64,000 nucleotides of DNA from Burkholderiales bacterium. Its GTDB lineage: Bacteria > Pseudomonadota > Gammaproteobacteria > Burkholderiales > Burkholderiaceae_C. Position numbers and translations under genes: made by a program. The stretch covers positions 372,001 to 436,000 of the forward strand of contig JAIOOS010000006.1 in assembly GCA_021414305.1 (NCBI GenBank). Direction: 5' to 3'. Positions 46,268 to 54,626 of the stretch are shown piece by piece. Below the pieces are notes generated by a model. That model searched no databases. It was given only the letters and a program-made list of their open reading frames with translations, and was not told the DNA's origin. Within the stretch, counting starts at the first letter, position 1; each line of letters starts with the position of its first letter.

Positions 46268-47821
46268 ATGACCACGAAGAAAATTGCAACAATCCCGGGC
46301 GTGGCTGCCGGTGTTTCCCTCCTGATGATTTGCCTCGTCTCCGCCTGCGGCGGAGGGACCGGGGGCCCGGAGATGATCGCCGCCGACGCGTTCGCTTCCG
46401 CGGGCGCCGAGGCCGCATCGAGCGTGGTCGCTGCCACGACCGTCCGGCCCCCTGACGGCGGAACCGGGACCGCCGCGCCACCGCCGACTGCGCCGCCGGC
46501 CACCGTGCCGCCGGCCACCGTGCCGCCAGCCACCGTGCCGCCGGCCACCGTGCCCCCGGCCACCGTGCCGCCGCCTGCCACACCGCCGCCCGCTACGCCC
46601 CCGGCGACCACACCGCCGCCCGTCACGCCGCCGACCACCCCGCCACCGACCTCGACGCCCCCCGGATTGCCACCGGCGACCCCGCCGGCAATGGTCACGG
46701 CCTGGGTCAGGCTGGCCATGGAAAACGACTCGTTCGTCGTCGCCGGGTCGCAGGCCGTGCGCTTCGGCGATGGCTTGAACTGGGTCGCCAAGACTGCGAC
46801 CACGACGGGCACCTGCTCGGTCGGCTACTTCGGCTCGGATCCGAGGGCCGGAAAAGTCAAGTTCTGCGAAGTGCAGGTGTCCGTACCGGCCGTGGCCCAG
46901 ACCGGCAAGGCGCCGGTGGTGAACACCGCGCTCATTCCGAAGCCGAGCAACGCCTACTCGACCCCGCGAGTGCGCACGCTCAGCGCCGCCGAGCTGGCCT
47001 ATCTGGTCAATCAACCCTCGCCCTCGACCATCGGCTCGTTCCGCGAGCCGTGCAACTATTCCCACATGGCCTTCGACGACCCGATCGTCTATCCGGGCCA
47101 GCCGGGCGCTGGGCATCTGCATACCTTCCTGGGCAACGACCAGGCGAATGCATCGAGCACCGCCGACAGCCTGATGGGCTCGGGCAATTCGACCTGCACG
47201 GGCGGCACGCTCAATCGCACCTCGTACTGGATGCCGACCCTGATCGACATTCGCACCGGTCAGCCGGTGGTTCCGTCCGAGTCGGTCTTCTATTACAAGC
47301 TCGGCTACCTCGGCGTCAAGGCAGGAAGCGTCCGGTCGTTTCCGAAGGGCCTGCGGATGATCGCCGGCGATCCCGGAAATACCTCGCCCATCAAGTCGGG
47401 CAACGCCGGACTCGAATGCGTCAGCGGCGGCGGGCACCAGCCCGCCATGCCGAGTTGCCCGGTGGGCGACGATCTCAACCTCTCGGTCATCTTTCCGCAA
47501 TGCTGGGACGGCGTGAATCTCGACAGCCCGGACCACCAGAGCCACATGGCGTATGCCACCGGCAAGGGTTGCCCGAGCACCCACCCGGTGCCGCTGCCGG
47601 AGATCGCGCTGAACGTCCACTACAAGATCAGCGAGCCGAACAGCGGCGCGTTCCTGAAGCTGAGCTCGGACAACTACTCCGGCCCCGGCGGCTATTCGAT
47701 GCACGCCGACTGGTTCAACGGCTGGGACTCGTCGACCAACGACGCCTTCGTCAAGGGCTGCATCAACGGCAACATGGATTGCCACGCCTACCTGCTCGGC
47801 GACGGACGCATCCTCTACTGA
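46268..47821 (+). CDS. DUF1996 lipoprotein with Pro-rich repeat linker
   Basis: A 517-residue protein. I chose ATG 46268, which gives a lipoprotein signal (TIPGVAAGVSLLMICLVSAC); an ATG-like start at 46160 would bury it. A Pro/Thr/Ala-rich linker (about residues 65-140) includes five PPATV units. A DUF1996 domain of about 370 residues follows: FREPCNYSHMAFDDPIVYPG, GAGHLHTFLGNDQANA, RTSYWMPTLID, MIAGDP and a C-terminal HADWFNGWD. The conserved His/Asp/Cys pattern suggests a metal-dependent or carbohydrate-active fold; DUF1996 proteins of fungi and bacteria are secreted and of unknown function. Surface display on a flexible stalk within an EPS locus makes a polysaccharide-binding or -modifying role likely. 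Confidence 0.88.
   Translation: MTTKKIATIPGVAAGVSLLMICLVSACGGGTGGPEMIAADAFASAGAEAASSVVAATTVRPPDGGTGTAAPPPTAPPATVPPATVPPATVPPATVPPATVPPPATPPPATPPATTPPPVTPPTTPPPTSTPPGLPPATPPAMVTAWVRLAMENDSFVVAGSQAVRFGDGLNWVAKTATTTGTCSVGYFGSDPRAGKVKFCEVQVSVPAVAQTGKAPVVNTALIPKPSNAYSTPRVRTLSAAELAYLVNQPSPSTIGSFREPCNYSHMAFDDPIVYPGQPGAGHLHTFLGNDQANASSTADSLMGSGNSTCTGGTLNRTSYWMPTLIDIRTGQPVVPSESVFYYKLGYLGVKAGSVRSFPKGLRMIAGDPGNTSPIKSGNAGLECVSGGGHQPAMPSCPVGDDLNLSVIFPQCWDGVNLDSPDHQSHMAYATGKGCPSTHPVPLPEIALNVHYKISEPNSGAFLKLSSDNYSGPGGYSMHADWFNGWDSSTNDAFVKGCINGNMDCHAYLLGDGRILY
46496..46570 (+). repeat. five tandem 15-bp units encoding PPATV
   Basis: Five head-to-tail copies of CCGGCCACCGTGCCG, with single-base changes in copies 3 and 4. 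They encode A/P-A-T-V-P repeats in the stalk of the DUF1996 lipoprotein. The repeat length (a multiple of three) allows copy-number change without frameshift. Confidence 0.9.
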
Positions 47822-47872
47822 CCGTCCCGGGGCTGATCCGGGCGTGACGCCCGGGCCCACAATCGCAGGCCC

Positions 47873-48637
47873 ATGTCCGCCGATACCTGCGTCATCGTTT
47901 CCTTCTACGACGAACGCGACGACGGCGAGCTGGTCCGGCTGCTGCGCCAGCTTCGCTCAGGCGATGCCGGGGCCGCCTTCGACCTGCGCGTGGTGGTGAA
48001 CTCGCCGCGCGGCGAAGCGTTGCGGCTTCCCGATGACCTGGCCTCGGTCAACACGACGGTCCGGCAGAACACGGGTTTCAACATCGGCGCCTGGAACCAT
48101 GGCTGGCTGAACAATCCGGGCTACGCGTTCTACGTCTTCCTGCAGGACGAGTGCGAGATCGTCAGGACCGGCTGGCTCGCGCGCTACCGCAAGCTTCTCT
48201 CGGAGCCCGGCGTCGGCGCGGCGGGCGAGAGCCTGCTGATCTGGCCGGGCTGGCGCCGCTTCGCCAGGCAGTGGCCCGAAGCCACCGCGGAGTGCGCGGC
48301 CATCGCCCGCCAACGCGCCATCGCGTTGGGGAAATCGCCCTCGCATCTGCAGACGCTCGCCATCGGGGCGAGCGCGGCGTGCCTGGAAGCGACCGGCGGA
48401 TTCCTCCTGGCCGACGGAAAGGCCCAGGCCATCGCCACGGAAATCATGTTCTCGCGGCTCTGCCTCGCTCGCGGATTCGCGATCAGGCAATCCGCGTGGC
48501 GCCCGTTCGAATACATCATGCATCCGCAATGGCGATCGTTGCGCGACGACTCCGCGAAGGTCTCGTGGAACGTCAATCGCGCGCTGAAGCGGTTCTTCGG
48601 TCAGCCATTCAGAACGCCAGCTCCAGCTCGGGAATAG
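47873..48637 (+). CDS. glycosyltransferase-like protein
   Basis: A 254-residue protein starting at ATG 47873. The fold resembles a GT-A/GT2-type enzyme: CVIVSFYDERDDGELVRLLR at the start, NTGFNIGAWNHGW, and an acidic FLQDECEIVRTGWLARY in the place of the DxD motif. The C-terminal half is helical and basic. No transmembrane segment is seen. It is the only transferase gene on the plus strand here and its 3' end overlaps the convergent FkbM gene by 29 bases. The acceptor is unknown. Confidence 0.75.
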   Translation: MSADTCVIVSFYDERDDGELVRLLRQLRSGDAGAAFDLRVVVNSPRGEALRLPDDLASVNTTVRQNTGFNIGAWNHGWLNNPGYAFYVFLQDECEIVRTGWLARYRKLLSEPGVGAAGESLLIWPGWRRFARQWPEATAECAAIARQRAIALGKSPSHLQTLAIGASAACLEATGGFLLADGKAQAIATEIMFSRLCLARGFAIRQSAWRPFEYIMHPQWRSLRDDSAKVSWNVNRALKRFFGQPFRTPAPARE

Positions 48638-49397
48638 CGGGATTGCAGGGCGAATCGAGGCCCTGCAGCGGCAGGTTCGCGCGCTTTTCGCTGCCGGCGC
48701 CGAACCGCCGGTTGACGAAGGTCACCTCCAGGGCATCGGGCAGGCCGTCTTCGGCGCGCCCGCAATAGTTGTTGCCGTGCACATGGGCCACGTTGAAGTG
48801 CTCGAGCAGCAGGCCGAGCTGGGCGATGAAGACCGCCCTGAGCGGATCGGTATCGTGGAACTCCACGATCAGGATGTCGACCCGATCGGCGCGCTTGACG
48901 ATTTCCGGAATGACGCGGTATTCGCCGCCTTCGATGTCCATCTTCAGGAGCAGATGGCGTGACGCCTCGACCCGCTCGAAGATCATGTCGATGGTGGCGT
49001 CCATCGGCGATTCCCGGCGGTTGAAGACCCGCTGCGCGTAGTGCCGCGTCGCGCCCTGGAAGAAGCGCGGGTAGTCACGCCATACCGAAAGACGCGCGAG
49101 CGGTCCGCCGAGCCGCTCGCGGCCGCGCAGGACGTTGAGCACGCCCGCGGCGAAGTGCTTGGCGAACAGCCGGGTGTCGACGGTGTGGTCGTAGCAGTGG
49201 ATCGGGATCTCGGAATGCATGCTGCGGATGCTCTTCTCGAAATTCCAGTCGACCGAGACGCCGAACGAGATCAGCCCGTCGATGCCCGCGAGCGGCCGCC
49301 CGGGGATGAGGTAGCCCCCGTCGCAGGCGCTGCCCACCCGGGTCAGGTCGGCGTACACCAGCGGCTGGAGGATCTGTAGCTCTTTCGGCAGTTTCAT
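48609..49397 (-). CDS. FkbM-family methyltransferase
   Basis: A 262-residue protein, start ATG 49397. The SAM-dependent core is LISFGVSVDWNFEKSI, CYDHTVDT, and the FkbM signature region LLKMDIEGGEYRVIPEIVKR with VDILIVEFHD. The last helices (ALEVTFVNRRFG) complete the fold. FkbM enzymes O-methylate sugars or hydroxyl groups; here the likely target is a sugar of the repeat unit. It is the last gene of the large minus-strand operon and overlaps the convergent transferase-like gene by 29 bases at its 3' end. Confidence 0.88.
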   Translation of the reverse strand: MKLPKELQILQPLVYADLTRVGSACDGGYLIPGRPLAGIDGLISFGVSVDWNFEKSIRSMHSEIPIHCYDHTVDTRLFAKHFAAGVLNVLRGRERLGGPLARLSVWRDYPRFFQGATRHYAQRVFNRRESPMDATIDMIFERVEASRHLLLKMDIEGGEYRVIPEIVKRADRVDILIVEFHDTDPLRAVFIAQLGLLLEHFNVAHVHGNNYCGRAEDGLPDALEVTFVNRRFGAGSEKRANLPLQGLDSPCNPAIPELELAF

Positions 49398-49416
49398 GCG
49401 TTCTCTTCGATGTCGG

Positions 49417-50391
49417 CTAGGACTTGACCAGCCGGTAATAGCCGGCGCGGCGGGCCCAGGTCTTGAGCCGTTGCGTCGCCTCGTAGGTGGAGCGCGTCAG
49501 CTCCTCGAACGGGGCCGGCGGGCGTGCCTCGAGCACCCGGCCCGGAGCCGGCAGGTCGCCAGCGTCGAGCGCCTCGGGGATCCACCACTTGGCGACGCCG
49601 CCGCCGTGGAAGCACTTCATCTCCCGGAAGCGCTCCGAGCGCAGCACCGCGCGTCCGGAGGCGCCAAAGCGCCGCTGCACGCGCTTCCACTGCGAGTTGC
49701 GCCAGCAGTGCCAATGGACCGGGTCGAGGTAGCCGCCGCCCGAGCGCATCGCCAGCGCGGCCCAGACGATCGCCTCGACGTGCATCGCGCGCGGCAGCGC
49801 GGTTCCGCCGAGGCGCGCGATCAGCTCGTCGAGCCAGTCGAGATCGAGGCCGTTGCTCGCCTGGGCAACGCCGATGTCGACATGATGGGCGAGGGCGATG
49901 CCCGCGTCGTAGGCGCGCATCACCACCTCGTGCGGCAGCAGGCAGCTTGGCGGCTGATGCATCAGGAGCAGGCCGCTCGCCGGCGTGGGCTCGAAGCGGA
50001 ACTCGTTCGGGAAGTACAGGTCCGGATCGAGGATCACCATCTCGCCGCCCGGCGGCGCGAACAGGAGCGGATCGGTGATCTTGCGCCAGCACGGGTGGCC
50101 GAAGCGGAACGCCGCGATGTTCGGATGGCGGGCCAGCACGGTCGACGCCAGCTCGTCGGCCTCGGCCTGCGCGGCCACGCGCCAGCGGTGCCGGTCCGGC
50201 ACCTGCAGCGCCTGCATCGCCTCGACCAGGGCGGTCTTGTCTTCGGCACTGTCGGTGATGAGGGTCAGGTCGATGTCGTCGAGGCTGCGCGCGACCAGGC
50301 TCTCCATGGCCCGGCGCGCGTACGGCAGCGAGCGCGAGCTGAGAACGCAGTAGACGCCGCGGCGCGAAGGAGGAATGGAGCTGGTGTTCAT
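49417..50391 (-). CDS. glycosyltransferase (GT-A fold, DxD type)
   Basis: A 324-residue protein starting at ATG 50391, overlapping the GT4 stop (ATGA). A GT-A-type fold is suggested by YCVLSSRSLPYARRAMESLV and the metal motif VILDPDLYFPN. The middle (HHVDIGVAQASNGLDLDWLD, MHVEAIVWAALAMRS) and the conserved C-terminal MKCFHGGGVAKWWI suggest a specialised polysaccharide transferase rather than GT2. No transmembrane helix is seen. It acts at the cytoplasmic face on the lipid-linked unit. Exact sugar and linkage are unknown. Confidence 0.8.
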   Translation of the reverse strand: MNTSSIPPSRRGVYCVLSSRSLPYARRAMESLVARSLDDIDLTLITDSAEDKTALVEAMQALQVPDRHRWRVAAQAEADELASTVLARHPNIAAFRFGHPCWRKITDPLLFAPPGGEMVILDPDLYFPNEFRFEPTPASGLLLMHQPPSCLLPHEVVMRAYDAGIALAHHVDIGVAQASNGLDLDWLDELIARLGGTALPRAMHVEAIVWAALAMRSGGGYLDPVHWHCWRNSQWKRVQRRFGASGRAVLRSERFREMKCFHGGGVAKWWIPEALDAGDLPAPGRVLEARPPAPFEELTRSTYEATQRLKTWARRAGYYRLVKS

Positions 50392-51719
50392 CGGAGAGGC
50401 CCGGAGGGTTCCTGGAGAGGGGCTGAGGGAGCGCAAGGGCCGCCGGCGCGAACGATTGCGTCGCCGTACAGGGCGAGCACGCGATCGACCTTGAGCTCCC
50501 AGTCGAACTCGTGTCGAACCTTGCGCAGGCCTTCGGCGCCGAGGCGGCGGCGAACCGGCTCGGAGCTCGCCATCGCGATCATCGCCGAGGCGAAGCCGGC
50601 GATGATCGCGTCGCGCGAATCGGGCGGCACCAGCACGCCGCAAGACGGATCGAGGTAATCGAGCGGCCCGCCCCAGGCGGTGGCGATGACCGGCTTGGCC
50701 ATCGACATCGCTTCCAGCACGACGGCGCCGCCGCACTCGAGCAGGCTCGGCAGGACCAGGCAATCGGCGTCGCGCAGCCGTTCGGCGCACTCGGATTGCG
50801 CCAGCCAGCCGGCGAAGAAGACGCTGCCGATCGCCGACGCATCGGCGCCGGCGATGCCGAGCTCCTGCGCCAGCGCTTCGAGCCGGCTGCGCTCGCTGCC
50901 GTCGCCCAGGATCCAGAGCCGCATCGGTTGCGCGCCGCTCCGCGCTTGCGCAAAGGCCCGCAGCAGCAGATCGACCGCCTTCCAGTCGACGAGCCGGCCC
51001 ATGTAGACGAAAGTGGTCGCCGCATCGCCGGAGCGCGCGGCGCCTGCCTCGGGCGCGCGCCAGACGCTCAGGTCGACGCCGTTCTCGACGAGCTCGACGA
51101 CCTCGGTACACACGCCTGCCGGCAGGGCCTCGCGGGTCCGCCGGTTCGCCACCAGCAGGGCCGCGGCGCGGCGCTTGCCCGGCATCAGGCGGTTGAGCAG
51201 CGTGGCGCTGGCGCGGCCGAAGCCGATCAGGGCGCGCTCGAAGACGCCGCGCTGGCGGCGGAACGCCGGCGGGTAGTCCATGCCCCCATTCATCGGCCCG
51301 ATCAGCACCGGCGCGCCGAGACCGTGCAGCATCGACGGCTCGCGCGGCGAGACCGGCATCGGCTGGTGCACGACCGTGATGCCGTGCTCGCGGACCAGGC
51401 GGCGCGCCAGACGGCGCTGCGCGAGCTGGGTCGACAGGCGCGAAAGAAAACCGGTCGTCGCGTACGAGATCGCATCGGGCAGGTGCTTGCCGATCCGCCA
51501 CATCGCCCGGTGCCAGGCGCTGTCTTCGATGTAGTGGATCCGCTCGTCGCCGGGGTAGAGCTGCGCGAGCTCGTCGCGGGTGCGCGCGTGCGTCAGCAGC
51601 CAGACCGGAACGCCGCGCCGGCGCAGGACGCGGAAATAGTGCAGCGGCAGCGCCGCTTCTCCGCCGAAGCGGGCCGAGGCGTGCTCGGCGGCGATCAGGA
51701 CGCGCGGCCCTTCAGTCAT
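50388..51719 (-). CDS. glycosyltransferase family 4
   Basis: A 443-residue protein starting at ATG 51719. The N-terminal half has the open GT-B sheet (RVLIAAEHASARFGGEAALP, HGITVVHQPMPVSPREPS). The C-terminal half carries FVYMGRLVDWKAVDLLLRAF, LWILGDGSERSRLEALAQEL and the E-x7-E donor site SLLECGGAVVLEAMSMAKPV followed by ATAWGGPLDYLD. It is a retaining GT4 working with a nucleotide sugar. It is in the operon between two acetyltransferase and transferase genes. Confidence 0.92.
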   Translation of the reverse strand: MTEGPRVLIAAEHASARFGGEAALPLHYFRVLRRRGVPVWLLTHARTRDELAQLYPGDERIHYIEDSAWHRAMWRIGKHLPDAISYATTGFLSRLSTQLAQRRLARRLVREHGITVVHQPMPVSPREPSMLHGLGAPVLIGPMNGGMDYPPAFRRQRGVFERALIGFGRASATLLNRLMPGKRRAAALLVANRRTREALPAGVCTEVVELVENGVDLSVWRAPEAGAARSGDAATTFVYMGRLVDWKAVDLLLRAFAQARSGAQPMRLWILGDGSERSRLEALAQELGIAGADASAIGSVFFAGWLAQSECAERLRDADCLVLPSLLECGGAVVLEAMSMAKPVIATAWGGPLDYLDPSCGVLVPPDSRDAIIAGFASAMIAMASSEPVRRRLGAEGLRKVRHEFDWELKVDRVLALYGDAIVRAGGPCAPSAPLQEPSGPLR

Positions 51720-52269
51720 GGCGCGCTTCGGCCGTCGGCGCAAGGATGATTCGCGCCGGAATGCCGACCGCCGTCGCCCCCGCGGGCACGTCGCAGAGCA
51801 CGACGGCGTTGGCGCCGATCACCGCGTGCTCGCCGATCGTCACGCCGCCGAGAACCTTGGCGCCGGCGCCGATGTCGACGTGCCCCACGAGCACCGGCGC
51901 GCCGGGCACCGAGCCGCCGGTGCCGAGGGTCACCTGCTGGAAGAGGAGGCAGTTCGGGCCGATGCGTGCCTCGGGATGGATGACCACCCCGTTCGGATGC
52001 GGCAACAGCAGGCCGCCGTCGATCCGGCAGACGAGCGGAATGTCGGCGCCGGTGACGACGGCCCAGAAGCGATGGCGCAGGAGCGCGAGCGCACGCCGCA
52101 GCGCCCGGTCCGGACGGGTCGATCCCTGCGCCTTCTGGTACGCGCGAAGGCTGCCCAGCAGGGCCCGCGACGGTTGCCAGGCGCCGAAGCGATACGCCTC
52201 GCGCGACCAGTCGGGCACCTGCGCCGAGACGGTCGGGCCGGGGGCTTTGCTGGGGATGTCTGGCTTCAT
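51712..52269 (-). CDS. serine acetyltransferase-like hexapeptide acetyltransferase
   Basis: A 185-residue protein; ATG 52269 is preferred over a start at 52308. It has the left-handed beta-helix of CysE-type enzymes: ARIGPNCLLFQQVTLGTG, VLVGHVDIGAGAKVLGGVTI and GEHAVIGANAVVLCDVPAG, with IHPEARI and the extended loop. It is too short for a housekeeping CysE (about 270 residues) and is more likely an O-acetyltransferase decorating an EPS sugar with acetyl-CoA. A second such gene lies at 56909-57415. Confidence 0.85.
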   Translation of the reverse strand: MKPDIPSKAPGPTVSAQVPDWSREAYRFGAWQPSRALLGSLRAYQKAQGSTRPDRALRRALALLRHRFWAVVTGADIPLVCRIDGGLLLPHPNGVVIHPEARIGPNCLLFQQVTLGTGGSVPGAPVLVGHVDIGAGAKVLGGVTIGEHAVIGANAVVLCDVPAGATAVGIPARIILAPTAEARHD

Positions 52270-52279
52270 GTCGAAGGGC

Positions 52280-53434
52280 TCATTCGTGACCCAGCAGGGG
52301 CCGGGCACACAGCAGCCGGCGCAGGTCGGCCTCGGCGGCCGGACCGGCGCCGACCACCTCGAAGCCGCCGCGCTCGCCGAACCAGCCCTTGGCGAGCAGA
52401 AGCACGGCGGCGACCGGGTTGGCGACAGCGCCGACGCGGGACAGGTCGATCGTGAGGCGCGAGCCGAGCGCGGCGCACTCGGCCAGGGCGTTGCGCAAAG
52501 CAGCCAGGGCCGCCTCCGAGGCCGCGCCGGGACGGAGCACGGTTTGCGCGCCGGACCGATCGATCTCGACCAACGGCTCGGCGCCGCCCTTCGCAGGCCC
52601 GCGTCGCCTGGCGGCCCAGGCCTCCGGCAGCACCCGGGTCACGACCAGCCCGGCCGCGCGGACCGCATCTCCGGCGTAACGCCTCCAGAGCGCCGGCTCC
52701 TCCTTGATCCGCCACGCCCACTCGAGGCCGCTGCGCTGCGCCCACCGCGGCGCGCGCCGAACCGTGCCGGCGGCGAAGTTCATCACCGCGCCGAGGTGAC
52801 AGAGCACCGGTGCCTCGAGCCGCGCCGCGTTGTGGCCGATCCAGGCCTGGCCCTTCTGCGCGCCGAGGGCGACGATCACGAAGTGCGCGCCGCTGCGGTT
52901 GATGCGCTCGATCAGCGCCGGCTCGCTCATCGCCTCGATCGGGCCGAAGCCGGCCTCGTCGTGGCCGACGCAGCGAATGCCGCCGCCGCGCGCGTTGACG
53001 CGCTCGCCGGCCTGCGCGGCCGCGCCGGGCGGGCCGCCGAACAGGTAGACGGAGAGCGGCGGTCCCGAGTGCGCCTGCAGCGCCTCGAACAGATCGGAGC
53101 CGGCGACCCGCTCGGTCACCGGCAGGCCGAGCAGGCGCGCGATCCAGACCAGCGGCATGCCGTCGACCAGGCTGAGATCGCTGCGCAGCACCGAGTCGCG
53201 AAATGCGGCGTCGCGGCGCGCGGCGATCGCGAAGTTGAGGTTGGGCGTCGCCACCCAGCAGCGGCGCCTGGCGAAAGCGGCCTCGCGGATGCGCTCGACC
53301 GCTTCGGCCAGGCCGATCGCGTCGAAGGGCAGGCCGAGCAGGCAGACCAGCGGCCGGGCGAAGTCGGCGCGCCGCGCCGGAATCGACGCCGGCGCGTGCG
53401 GGCTCGAGAACGGGGCGTCAGCGACCGGGTCCAT
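52280..53434 (-). CDS. WecG/TagA/CpsF glycosyltransferase with C-terminal STAS-like domain
   Basis: A 384-residue protein. Residues 30-265 are a WecG/TagA/CpsF transferase: CWVATPNLNFAIAARRDAAF, LSLVDGMPLVWIARLLG (acidic catalytic motif DGMP), RVAGSDLFEALQ, VALGAQKGQAWIGHNAARL and LGAVMNFAAGTVRRAPRW, ending WRRYAGDAV. The last 105 residues are a separate alpha/beta domain (ALAECAALGSRLTIDLSRVG), which resembles a STAS domain (lacking a clear phosphorylatable serine). Such fusions occur in betaproteobacterial EPS loci. It adds a sugar (ManNAc-type, by family) to the lipid-linked intermediate. Confidence 0.85.
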   Translation of the reverse strand: MDPVADAPFSSPHAPASIPARRADFARPLVCLLGLPFDAIGLAEAVERIREAAFARRRCWVATPNLNFAIAARRDAAFRDSVLRSDLSLVDGMPLVWIARLLGLPVTERVAGSDLFEALQAHSGPPLSVYLFGGPPGAAAQAGERVNARGGGIRCVGHDEAGFGPIEAMSEPALIERINRSGAHFVIVALGAQKGQAWIGHNAARLEAPVLCHLGAVMNFAAGTVRRAPRWAQRSGLEWAWRIKEEPALWRRYAGDAVRAAGLVVTRVLPEAWAARRRGPAKGGAEPLVEIDRSGAQTVLRPGAASEAALAALRNALAECAALGSRLTIDLSRVGAVANPVAAVLLLAKGWFGERGGFEVVGAGPAAEADLRRLLCARPLLGHE

Positions 53435-54626
53435 CGCGCTTGGTCCGTACCCACTCGACCTGGCGCCGGCCGAGCAGGCGCAGGTACATCGGCAGCTTGG
53501 CGGCCACGTAGAGCGGCAGGCCGAGCAGCTCGCGGCCGCCGAGCAGCGCCCTGCCCTCGCGCCGCCAGGCCAGGATCACTGCCGCGCCGACGAGCACCAG
53601 CGCGGCCGCGGCGATGCCGAACGGTCGCGGGTCGCCGAACGCCAGCCACCAGGCGGCATCGGCCGCGCAGAGCGCGGCGAGCAGCAGCACCAGCGCGGCC
53701 AACGGCGGGACCATCAGGTCGAGCGCCATCGCCACCAGGCCGGGCCGGCCGCGCACCAGGCCGAGGCCGACCAGGCGCGGGCCGACCGTGAAAAGCGTCG
53801 ACAGGTGCCCGTGCTCCCAGCGCGTGCGCTGCGTGCGGGCGCCGGCGCGATCGGTGGGAAACGTGCTGGCAACGCCGGCGGCGGGGCAGAACAGCGGCGC
53901 CGTGCCGGCGCGGGCGAGGTCGAGGCCGAGTTGCATGTCTTCGACGAGATGACCCGAGGCGAGCGGCGCGTCACGCAGCATCGGCCAGGGAAAGGCCATG
54001 CCGGTGCCCATCAGCTGGCACGGCCAGCCGAGCACCGCGGCGCCGAGCGGCCGCAGCTTGTTGCGCACGAGCCAGGCAAAAGCGGCGATCCGCATCTCCA
54101 GGCGGGCGCCAGCAGGCGCGTGCATCAGGTAGAGCCCCTGCGCCGGCCGCCCGCTCTGCAGGCAGGTGGCGGCCAGACGCTGCAGCGCGCCGGGCGCGGC
54201 GATGCAGTCGGCATCAAGGATCAGCACCGCGGCCGGCGGCGCCGCCTCGAGCCATCGCACGCCGTGGTCGAGCGCATAGCCCTTGCCGCGGCGCGCGCCG
54301 TCGTGCCGCTCGATCACCTCGGCGCCCGCGGCCCGCGCCACTGCCGCGGTGGCGTCGCCGCAGTTGTCAGCGACGACGAGCAGGCGATCGCCCGGCAGGA
54401 GTTGCGCGAGTGCCGCACGGATCGCCGGCTCGATGCCCGCGGCCTCGTCGTGCGCGGGCATCAGCACGGCGAGTGTGCCGGCGCGTGCCGGCTGCGGACC
54501 CGGCGCCGAGCGGGCCGCGCCGCCGAGCGCGGCGGCGACGATCTGCAGCAGCAGCAGCGACGCCGGAACGAGCGCCAGCACCGAGAGCGCCAGCAGGGCC
54601 AGGCCGACGCCGTCGTGCCAGCTCAC
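53418..54626 (-). CDS. membrane glycosyltransferase family 2
   Basis: A 402-residue protein starting at GTG 54626, overlapping the GT4 stop. One N-terminal transmembrane helix and three or four C-terminal ones flank the GT2 domain: LAVLMPAHDEAAGIEPAI, VVADNCGDATA, the DxD motif ILDADCIA, a GTGMAFPWPM acceptor region, LVEDMQLGLDLARAG and the QRTRWEHG (Q/RxxRW) motif. The plan resembles processive beta-glycosyltransferases and membrane GT2s. It probably extends the chain or unit. The 3' end overlaps the WecG-like gene start by 17 bases. Confidence 0.9.
   Translation of the reverse strand: MSWHDGVGLALLALSVLALVPASLLLLQIVAAALGGAARSAPGPQPARAGTLAVLMPAHDEAAGIEPAIRAALAQLLPGDRLLVVADNCGDATAAVARAAGAEVIERHDGARRGKGYALDHGVRWLEAAPPAAVLILDADCIAAPGALQRLAATCLQSGRPAQGLYLMHAPAGARLEMRIAAFAWLVRNKLRPLGAAVLGWPCQLMGTGMAFPWPMLRDAPLASGHLVEDMQLGLDLARAGTAPLFCPAAGVASTFPTDRAGARTQRTRWEHGHLSTLFTVGPRLVGLGLVRGRPGLVAMALDLMVPPLAALVLLLAALCAADAAWWLAFGDPRPFGIAAAALVLVGAAVILAWRREGRALLGGRELLGLPLYVAAKLPMYLRLLGRRQVEWVRTKRDGPGR

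Noticed and set aside
46163..47860. A 565-codon minus-strand frame opposite the DUF1996 gene.
   Set aside because: Gly/Arg repeats are the mirror of the Pro/Thr stalk; no family features.
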